Part shown: piece by piece, positions 57,449 through 64,000 of the stretch
How positions within the stretch are numbered: position 1 is the first letter of the stretch
Layout of the letters: every line of letters begins with the position of its first letter
Assembly: GCA_002773855.1 (NCBI GenBank)
Contig: PEZY01000012.1
Location: 73,685 to 137,684 of the forward strand
Direction: 5' to 3'
DNA from: Candidatus Buchananbacteria bacterium CG10_big_fil_rev_8_21_14_0_10_33_19
GTDB lineage: Bacteria > Patescibacteria > ABY1 > 2-01-FULL-39-33
Length of the DNA stretch: 64,000 bases
Made by a program: the position numbers and the translations under genes
The notes under the pieces: generated by a model
Database searches by the model: none
The model's input: the letters and a program-made list of their open reading frames with translations, nothing else
What the model was told of the DNA's origin: nothing

Positions 57449-58216
57449 ATGATATTTATTTTAATTAGAATATTTCCTTTCGTTTTTCCAATTGTTTATT
57501 TTATTTTTTTGAAATTGATGTTTGTTTTTTATAATAATGTGCCTTGGTTGGTGACAACAGCACTATTTATAAATTTTTGGTACTTTTTATTTATCTATTC
57601 AAAAACTAAAAATAAAGAAGTTTTTGTTTTTCTGATTCATTCGTTTATTTTTGTGATAACTGGTTTCTTTTATGTGTTAATTTTAGGTAGTCAGACATTT
57701 ATTAATTTATTTTTAGTAATTTGGTCATTATTGTATTTTTTATATTTAGAATCAATTTTTCATTATTTTTATGACACTAAAAAAGTTGTAGTTTTAAATT
57801 TAAAAAATATTGTAGCTTATATTAATTTGATCACACTTTTCTTTTTAGTAGCTTTCCTGATTAATATTCATATATTTATTAACTTTTCTATTGGACTGGT
57901 TTATTTTGGTGTGTTTATTGCTAGTTTTTTATTAGTTTTTAGTCGGTTTAAAATTAATGGAGTTAGTTGGCAAAAAAACTTGCTCTATTCGTTTTTATTA
58001 TCGATAATGATTATCGAGGTCTTGGTAGCAGTTTTATTCTTACCAGTTAGTTTTTATGTGTCAGCAGTTATTATTGCCATTGTTTATTATGTTTTAAGTT
58101 CCATACTAGCTATTAGTACCAAAAAAGCTTTAAATAAAATGGTAATTTGGCAGTATATCATCTTTACTTTGATTTCCATATTTATCATTGCTATAACTTC
58201 ACAATGGGGACTTTAA
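57449..58216 (+). CDS. uncharacterised polytopic membrane protein
   Basis: 255 residues, almost all hydrophobic, with about eight transmembrane helices and very short loops. No motif recognised. The DNA is extremely AT-rich. It lies between two anchored-protein genes in the same run. Confidence 0.55.
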   Translation: MIFILIRIFPFVFPIVYFIFLKLMFVFYNNVPWLVTTALFINFWYFLFIYSKTKNKEVFVFLIHSFIFVITGFFYVLILGSQTFINLFLVIWSLLYFLYLESIFHYFYDTKKVVVLNLKNIVAYINLITLFFLVAFLINIHIFINFSIGLVYFGVFIASFLLVFSRFKINGVSWQKNLLYSFLLSIMIIEVLVAVLFLPVSFYVSAVIIAIVYYVLSSILAISTKKALNKMVIWQYIIFTLISIFIIAITSQWGL

Positions 58217-58234
58217 TAAATTAGATTTAAAAAA

Positions 58235-59320
58235 ATGAAAACAATCAGGACTGAATTATTATTAATTATTGGTTTAACTATTATTGTGGGGTTTGTGTCT
58301 GGTGTTTTAGGCTATGTATTTATTGCTTTGGGTGGTAATCGTATACCACTTTTTGGACAAATTAATATCAGTGATACTGGTTGGAATAATCAAATAGTTA
58401 TCGATCAGCCTCGCAGTGTGGTAGTAGAACAAGATATTCAGGTTCAGCAAGTAGAAAATAATGTGTTACCAACTCTGATTAATATTTATACTGCTAAAAA
58501 ATCTTCTAATCCAATTAATCAAGTTTATTTGCCAGCTGAAATTTTGGCTAACGGAGTGGTAATCACAGCCGATGGATGGATTATGTCTGCTAGAAAACCC
58601 ATCCCAACTTTAAATGGCAATTATGAGGTGATTGGTTATCAGTCCAAAAAATATGAAGTTTCTAGCTTTATTGAAGATAAAATCACTGGCATTGTCTTTG
58701 GTAAAACCAATGCTAATAATTTAACTGTTTCTAAAATCGGTAATTCTCATGATTTAAGAGTTGGTCAGACTTTAGCCATAGTTTCTAAAAATAATGGTAT
58801 TGTTTTGGTTAATGTCGAAAAAATTGGTTATCAACCTAAAGTGGCTTCTGATTTGATTTTGTCTTCAGACGAACTGAATAAAGAAATTATTTTAAATATT
58901 GACTTAACTAATGAAATCGATGGTTCAGTTTTGGTAAATTTAAAAGGTGAACTAGTAGGTATTATTTCTGGTAGTAAAATAGTCCCAGTTAATTATTTTA
59001 AGGGTATGATTAACACTGTTTTACAAGGAAAGGCTATTAATCGATCGGTATTGGGCATTAAATATTTTGATTTAGCTCATATTGATGGTTTAATTGAGTA
59101 TGGTGACAAGGGGGCTTTGGTTTACAGTGCTCCGCAAAAAACCAGTCCAGTTTATTCTCAAATATTAACTGGTGATGTGATTAAAAAAATTGATGACGTG
59201 GAAATTAACTATAGTCAAAGTTTATCGGAGCTGTTAAATTCTTATAAAATTGGTGATAAGCCAGAATTTTTAATCCAACGTGGTAGCGACGAATTAAGGT
59301 TTGAAATTACTTTAAAATAA
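58235..59320 (+). CDS. HtrA-like serine pseudoprotease with PDZ domain
   Basis: 361 residues: transmembrane anchor (about 9-32), trypsin-like beta-barrel domain (70-265) and a PDZ domain (about 270-360, with ILTGDVIKKIDDVEINYSQSLSELL). The fold follows HtrA/DegP, but the catalytic triad is gone. The usual GxxLTNxHV is GWIMSARKP (114-122), without His. The Asp strand is ITGIVFGKTNA. The GNSGG loop is EIDGS before VLVNLKGELVGI (Ser replaced by Asp229). It is probably a peptide-binding or regulatory protein. The fold call comes from aligned landmarks by eye. Confidence 0.75.
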   Translation: MKTIRTELLLIIGLTIIVGFVSGVLGYVFIALGGNRIPLFGQINISDTGWNNQIVIDQPRSVVVEQDIQVQQVENNVLPTLINIYTAKKSSNPINQVYLPAEILANGVVITADGWIMSARKPIPTLNGNYEVIGYQSKKYEVSSFIEDKITGIVFGKTNANNLTVSKIGNSHDLRVGQTLAIVSKNNGIVLVNVEKIGYQPKVASDLILSSDELNKEIILNIDLTNEIDGSVLVNLKGELVGIISGSKIVPVNYFKGMINTVLQGKAINRSVLGIKYFDLAHIDGLIEYGDKGALVYSAPQKTSPVYSQILTGDVIKKIDDVEINYSQSLSELLNSYKIGDKPEFLIQRGSDELRFEITLK

Positions 59321-59335
59321 TCTAAAAAATAGTAG

Positions 59336-59363
59336 AAAAGCTAGTTATTTAACTAGCTTTTTT
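59336..59363 (+). terminator. terminator of the pseudoprotease gene
   Basis: A perfect 11-bp stem (59336-59346 with 59351-59361), ATTT loop, T-rich tail. Confidence 0.92.
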
Positions 59364-59366
59364 GAT

Positions 59367-59395
59367 TTGAGTTTAAACGGCATATGTTCTATAAT
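59367..59395 (+). promoter_or_regulatory. promoter of dnaE
   Basis: -35 TTGAGT (59367-59372), 17-base spacer, perfect -10 TATAAT (59390-59395). Confidence 0.7.
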
Positions 59396-59510
59396 AAGTA
59401 GTATAATTCTTTAAAATAGACCTCTTTTCAATAAGGGGTTTGCTGTTTTTTAGCTTAAACTTTGTCTGAAATATTTTTAATTTTTTGTTTTGATTTTTTA
59501 ATTTTTGTAT

Positions 59511-62500
59511 ATGTCTTTTGTCCACCTACATACTCATTCCCACTATTCCATGCTTGATGGTTTAGGGAAAATTAACGACTTAGTAGCTAAGGCTGTTAGT
59601 TTTGATATGCCAGCCTTGGCATTAACTGATCACGGTGTGATGTATGGAGCAGTAGAATTTTATAAAGCGGCTACTAAAGCTGGTATTAAGCCGATTATTG
59701 GCTTGGAGGCTTATGTTGCCAGAAATGGTCATCAGAATAAAAGGTCTGGTATAGATGTTCGCCCTTACCATTTGATCTTATTAGCTAAAAACGAAGAGGG
59801 TTATAGAAATTTAGTCAAATTAACAACCATCGCTAATTTAAAAGGGTTTTATTATAAGCCGAGAATTGATTGGGAATTATTGCAAAAATATTCGGCTGGT
59901 TTGATTTGTACCACGGCTTGTTTGGGCGGTGAATTAGCTAATCATATTGTTAATGAAAATATTGATTTGGCCAAAGATATGATTGATCGTTATCAGAAGT
60001 TATTTGGCTCTGATAGCTTTTATTTAGAGGTTCAACATAACCCCAGTATTCGTAAACAATTGATTGTTAACGAAAAGATTTACGAACTTAGTAAGGAAAC
60101 CGGAGCGCCAATTGTAGCCACTAACGATGTTCATTATTTAGAAAAAGATGATGATCAAGTCCAGGATATTTTGCTTTGTATTCAAATGAAGAAGGTGATA
60201 TCTGACAAAGACAGAATGTCGATGGTGGGTGAAGATTTTTCTTTTTTATCACCACAAGAAATGAAACAAAACTTTGCCGATCATCCTGAGGCTATAGAAA
60301 ACACGCTTAAAATTGCTAAGATGTGTAACTTTGAAATGAGTTTAGGTCATATTGTTCTGCCTAATTTTCCGTTACCAGAGAAAAAAAATGAGGATGAATA
60401 TTTGAGGGATTGGTGTGAAATCGGCTTGCAAAAGAGGTTTAATGGTCAGTTTGATAACGTGGTAATGGAAAGAATGGATTATGAGCTGGGTATTATTGCC
60501 AAAACTGGTTATGCTGGTTATTTTTTAATCGTAGCCGATTTTATTAATTGGGCCAAGGATAATGGTATTGTGGTGGGACCTGGTCGTGGTAGTGCGGCTG
60601 GGAGTTTAGTGTCGTATTTAATTGGTATTACCAATATTGATCCTATTAAGTATGAACTAGTGTTTGAGCGGTTTTTGAATCCCGAACGTATTTCGATGCC
60701 TGATATTGATACTGATTTTGCTGATTCTCGACGTGATGACGTCTTAAATTACGTAGCCGAGAAATATGGGCGCGATAAAGTGGCTCAAATTATTACTTTT
60801 GGAACTATGGCGGCTCGAGCGGCTATTCGTGATGTTGGGCGGACTATGGCCTTGCCTTATAATTATTGTGATCGGGTAGCCAAATTAATTCCGATGTTTA
60901 CCAAATTAAACGATGCTATTGAAACAGTGCCAGAATTAAAAGAGGTTTTAAATGAAGAAGATGGTAAAAAACTTTTGACAGCCGCATTGAGGTTAGAAGG
61001 GGTGGTGAGACATGCTTCAACTCATGCTTGTGGGGTGGTGATTACACCCGAGTCTTTAGATAATTATAGTCCTCGGCAGTTTGGTAGCGGTGGTGATACT
61101 TCAATAGTGGTGCAATACGAAGGTCATTCAGTAGAAGACTTGGGGTTGCTTAAAATGGATTTTTTAGGTTTGTCTAACTTAACAATTATCGAACAAGCTT
61201 TGGAAATTATTAATAAAATCCATGGTCTTAAAATTGATATAGAACAAATACCATTGGACGACGAGAAGGTGTTTAAACTTTTTCAGGAAGGTAGAACTAC
61301 TGGCGTGTTCCAATTAGAATCTTCTGGCATGAAACGATATTTAAAACAGCTTTTACCTACCGATTTAGAAGATATTATCGCCATGGTGGCTTTGTATCGT
61401 CCGGGGCCAATGGAATACATTCCTCATTATATTGACGGTAAACATGGTCGTAAGAAGCCAGTTTATTTACATCCTAAACTCCAGCCAATTTTAGAAAAGA
61501 CTTATGGCGTGGCCGTTTATCAGGAACAATTGTTGCAAATTGCTAGAGATTTGGCGGGTTTTAGTTATGGTGAGGCGGATATTTTACGTAAAGCGGTGGG
61601 TAAAAAAATTAAGGCCTTACTTGATGAACAAGAGGTAAAGATTGTCAGTGGTATGGTTAAAAACGGTATTGATGAACAAGTAGCCAAAAATATTTGGGAG
61701 TTTATTTTGCCGTTTGCCGCTTATGGTTTTAATCGGTCACATGCGGCTTGTTATGCGATGATCGCTTACCAGACAGCTTATCTAAAGGCTAATTATCCAG
61801 CGGAGTATATGGCCGCTCTACTGACATCTGATCAGGGCAATGCTGATCGGATTGCGATTGAGGTAGAAGAATGTCGTCAGTTGGGTATTGAAGTAATGTC
61901 ACCAGATGTTAATGAAAGTTTTTCAACTTTTACCGTGGTGGCTGAAAGCTTAAAAGCTGGTAGTCCTCGAATTAGATTTGGTTTGTTTGCTGTTAAGGGT
62001 TTGGGAGAGAATATTGTTAAGGTAATTATTAATGAAAGAAGGGAAAATGGTAAGTTTAAGAATTTGGAAGATTTTTTGACTCGTATTAAAAATAAAGATT
62101 TAAATAAAAGATCACTAGAAGCTATGGTGAAAGCTGGTGTTCTAGATAGTTTGGATGAAAGAAATCGTTTGCTTTATAATATGGATCGTATTTTATTATT
62201 TGTTAAAGAGTCTAATCAAAACAGTTTGAGTGGTCAGGATAGTTTGTTTGATTTAACGCCTCAGGTTAGTTTATCCGGGTTAAGATTGGATAATACATCA
62301 GTATTAGATAAAAAACAAAAATTAACTTGGGAGAAGGAATATTTGGGTATTTATGTGTCAGATCATCCAATGCAAGAATTGTCGGCTAAATTAGATGGTT
62401 TAGTCACTAAATGTTCAGATTTAAAGATCGGCGATAGTAAAAAATATGTTAAAGTGGCTGGTGTAATCTCTATCATTAAAAAAATAATGACCAAAAAGGG

Positions 62501-63050
62501 TGATCAAATGTTATTTGCTACTATAGAAGATAACACGGGTAACACTGAGGTTTTGGTTTTCCCTAGAACCTTAGAGGAAAATCCTCATATTTGGCAAACT
62601 GATTCTATTGTGGCTATTTTAGGCAAGGTGTCTGACAAGGACGATGAAGTTAAGGTTTTGTGTGAAAAAGTAGCGGTTTTAAATACTGACAATATATCTG
62701 AAGTATTTTCTCAAATCTTAGTACCACCAGCTAGTGGTGCTAGGGGTGCTGGTTTTTGGGGACGCTTTAAAAAGGGTGATGGCAGTAAGCCGGTTCCAGT
62801 TTTAACCGCTCCAGTCAGCAATATTATGAATTTAGTGGTTAATATTAATGAGCCTATTGACTATCAGGTATCAAAATTACTACGAGAGTTATTTTTTAAA
62901 CATCCCGGTAATCATTCTGTTGAGTTGTTAATTTCTAGAAATTCTGGCTTAAAGCAGAAAGTCAAAACTAGTTTCAAAGTTAGTTCCAATGATGAACTCG
63001 TTATGAATATTGAAAACATCGTCGGCCAAAATAGTGTTGTTAAGAACTAG
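59511..63050 (+). CDS. dnaE: DNA polymerase III alpha subunit
   Basis: Replicative polymerase. The start at 59511 gives MSFVHLHTHSHYSMLDG; a TTG two codons upstream is possible but unneeded. The N-terminal PHP domain has HLHTHS (5-10) and LTDHGVMYG. Polymerase motifs: GPGRGSAAGS, catalytic Asp398, Asp400 and Asp402 near PDIDTDF, and Asp550 (LKMDFLG). A helix-hairpin-helix region and a C-terminal OB domain (VAGVISIIKKI ... ATIEDNTGNTEVLVFPRTL) follow. 1179 residues, DnaE1 type; a Gly-rich linker lies near residue 1080. Confidence 0.97.
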   Translation: MSFVHLHTHSHYSMLDGLGKINDLVAKAVSFDMPALALTDHGVMYGAVEFYKAATKAGIKPIIGLEAYVARNGHQNKRSGIDVRPYHLILLAKNEEGYRNLVKLTTIANLKGFYYKPRIDWELLQKYSAGLICTTACLGGELANHIVNENIDLAKDMIDRYQKLFGSDSFYLEVQHNPSIRKQLIVNEKIYELSKETGAPIVATNDVHYLEKDDDQVQDILLCIQMKKVISDKDRMSMVGEDFSFLSPQEMKQNFADHPEAIENTLKIAKMCNFEMSLGHIVLPNFPLPEKKNEDEYLRDWCEIGLQKRFNGQFDNVVMERMDYELGIIAKTGYAGYFLIVADFINWAKDNGIVVGPGRGSAAGSLVSYLIGITNIDPIKYELVFERFLNPERISMPDIDTDFADSRRDDVLNYVAEKYGRDKVAQIITFGTMAARAAIRDVGRTMALPYNYCDRVAKLIPMFTKLNDAIETVPELKEVLNEEDGKKLLTAALRLEGVVRHASTHACGVVITPESLDNYSPRQFGSGGDTSIVVQYEGHSVEDLGLLKMDFLGLSNLTIIEQALEIINKIHGLKIDIEQIPLDDEKVFKLFQEGRTTGVFQLESSGMKRYLKQLLPTDLEDIIAMVALYRPGPMEYIPHYIDGKHGRKKPVYLHPKLQPILEKTYGVAVYQEQLLQIARDLAGFSYGEADILRKAVGKKIKALLDEQEVKIVSGMVKNGIDEQVAKNIWEFILPFAAYGFNRSHAACYAMIAYQTAYLKANYPAEYMAALLTSDQGNADRIAIEVEECRQLGIEVMSPDVNESFSTFTVVAESLKAGSPRIRFGLFAVKGLGENIVKVIINERRENGKFKNLEDFLTRIKNKDLNKRSLEAMVKAGVLDSLDERNRLLYNMDRILLFVKESNQNSLSGQDSLFDLTPQVSLSGLRLDNTSVLDKKQKLTWEKEYLGIYVSDHPMQELSAKLDGLVTKCSDLKIGDSKKYVKVAGVISIIKKIMTKKGDQMLFATIEDNTGNTEVLVFPRTLEENPHIWQTDSIVAILGKVSDKDDEVKVLCEKVAVLNTDNISEVFSQILVPPASGARGAGFWGRFKKGDGSKPVPVLTAPVSNIMNLVVNINEPIDYQVSKLLRELFFKHPGNHSVELLISRNSGLKQKVKTSFKVSSNDELVMNIENIVGQNSVVKN

Positions 63051-63099
63051 TTAAATGTGTTATAATAATAAATGTTAAAACTATTCGATTATATAAAAT

Positions 63100-64000
63100 A
63101 TGCCTAAATTAAATCTTTATCGTAATATTTCTATTACTTTTGTAATTTTTGTGGCTATTTTGCTGGTAGCTATTTTTTTATTCTTATCCAGTAAAGCTAC
63201 AGTAATTATTACACCAAATCCTCAAAAGGTTAGCCTAAGTTTTAATTTGGAGGTTAAAGAAAACCCCACAGCCGATGAATTATCAGAAAAAGATGTAGTA
63301 GCTGGTAAGATTGAGACTTATGTTAAAGCTGGTAGTTTAACTTCAGAAGTATTAAGTACTCAGGCCGTGGCCTCGGAAATAGTTGGTCAAGTTAAATTAA
63401 TTAATGACAGTAGACAAGATCAGGCTTTAGTTAAAACTACACAGTTACAAGCTGATAATGGTGTAATAGTTAGGACTGCTGAGAATGTGATTGTTAAAGC
63501 TGGTAGTAGTATTAATGTTTCAGTAGTAGCTAAAGATCCAGCAGAGTTTAAAGATATTGATCCTGGCGATTTGGTAATCATTAAACTAAACCCGGCCTTA
63601 CAAGATAAAATTTATGGAGTGGTAGAAAAAACTTTAAATAATGACCCTCATGATATTAAGGTCTTGGCCGATAGTGATATTGCTCGGGCTAAGGAAAAGT
63701 TAAGCCAACGTTTGACTGAAGAAGTTAAAAAAGAAAATAACTTGTCAGGTAGCATTGGATTGCTAACAGAAATTAAAAGCTTTAAGTCTAAAAATAAAAT
63801 TGGTGATGAAGTGGATAATTTTGATTTAGAAATGGAATTAGAAGTAAAATACTTAAAATTAACTAGTGATGAGCAATTAGCTAATTTAATAATTAAAAAG
63901 GTTAATAATTTAAATCTCTCTGGTTTATCTGTTGGTGACGTTAATGTTAGTGATGTAGAATCTACCATTGTGGATGACGACTTGAATGGTAGTGTTTTGG
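63100..64000 (+). CDS. large membrane-anchored protein, N-terminal part
   Basis: Open from ATG 63100 to the window edge (300 codons, no stop). A short basic start (MPKLNLYRNISITFVIFVAI) leads into one transmembrane helix (about 9-33). A long extracytoplasmic region follows, with beta-strand stretches (ATVIITPNPQKVSLSFNLEV) and a repeated arrangement of strand and acidic loops. It resembles CPR proteins annotated as baseplate J-like or hypothetical. The right end is missing, so length and family stay open. Confidence 0.6.
   Translation, partial: MPKLNLYRNISITFVIFVAILLVAIFLFLSSKATVIITPNPQKVSLSFNLEVKENPTADELSEKDVVAGKIETYVKAGSLTSEVLSTQAVASEIVGQVKLINDSRQDQALVKTTQLQADNGVIVRTAENVIVKAGSSINVSVVAKDPAEFKDIDPGDLVIIKLNPALQDKIYGVVEKTLNNDPHDIKVLADSDIARAKEKLSQRLTEEVKKENNLSGSIGLLTEIKSFKSKNKIGDEVDNFDLEMELEVKYLKLTSDEQLANLIIKKVNNLNLSGLSVGDVNVSDVESTIVDDDLNGSVL

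Overview
This AT-rich 64 kb window reads as a streamlined chromosome of a Candidate Phyla Radiation (Patescibacteria) bacterium, probably from the Parcubacteria side. The evidence: a packed S10-spc ribosomal operon that lacks rpmD (L30) between rpsE and rplO, a loss known to be typical of CPR; many small membrane-anchored proteins of CPR type (a DUF5671-like protein, paired cell-surface proteins, a large anchored protein at the right edge); and very few Shine-Dalgarno motifs on the housekeeping genes. TGA is used as a stop (tpiA, the 37-residue gene at 52184-52297), so the genetic code is standard. Lineage below CPR level is an inference.

Layout. 1-4940: ndk, convergent rpmB, an M50 membrane protease, and the str genes rpsL-rpsG-fusA. 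4940-5800: a gene-free stretch of palindromes and a composite repeat that recurs at 51.3-51.8 kb. 5800-19400: a Phd-like small protein, tuf with a long leader, rpsJ, a second long leader, then rplC to rplO and secY. 19400-21700: two duplicated secreted proteins. 21780-24200: adk-map-ruvX-recO. 24240-25320: two related minus-strand genes of unknown function, driven by a promoter back to back with the promoter of a T-box-controlled aspS. 27600-37400: membrane proteins, a YbaK-like protein with a Lys-rich tail, scpA-scpB, a D,D-carboxypeptidase, tpiA, a TPR protein, two tRNAs, an ABC exporter and a RecB/Cas4-like nuclease. 37490-42600: tRNA-Thr, rpmG, tRNA-Trp with its 3' end duplicated downstream, then accessory genes (DUF3105, cupin, peroxiredoxin, ECF sigma with a probable membrane anti-sigma). 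42800-51250: HU, a glycosyltransferase, and a complete SUF iron-sulfur operon under an Rrf2 regulator, then trmH and uppS. 51260-54780: repeat copy B and two GC-rich minus-strand cassettes flanking rarA and a NUDIX gene. 54860-64000: queH, a group of membrane proteins including a slipin and an HtrA-like pseudoprotease, dnaE, and a partial anchored protein.

The housekeeping genes serve translation, secretion, nucleotide balance, chromosome segregation (ScpAB, HU), DNA replication and repair (DnaE, RarA, RecO, RuvX), Fe-S assembly (SUF) and wall or lipid-carrier synthesis (UppS, carboxypeptidase). The most unusual material is non-coding: a T-box leader in a CPR-like genome, long imperfect hairpins placed in operon gaps just before start codons, the composite repeat with variable palindromic cores, and the rearranged DNA after tRNA-Trp. 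The minus-strand genes of unknown function at 24.2-25.3, 51.8-52.6 and 54.5-54.8 kb, with strong Shine-Dalgarno sites, are the best candidates for undescribed accessory systems. No CRISPR array, rRNA gene, recognisable transposase or phage gene was seen.
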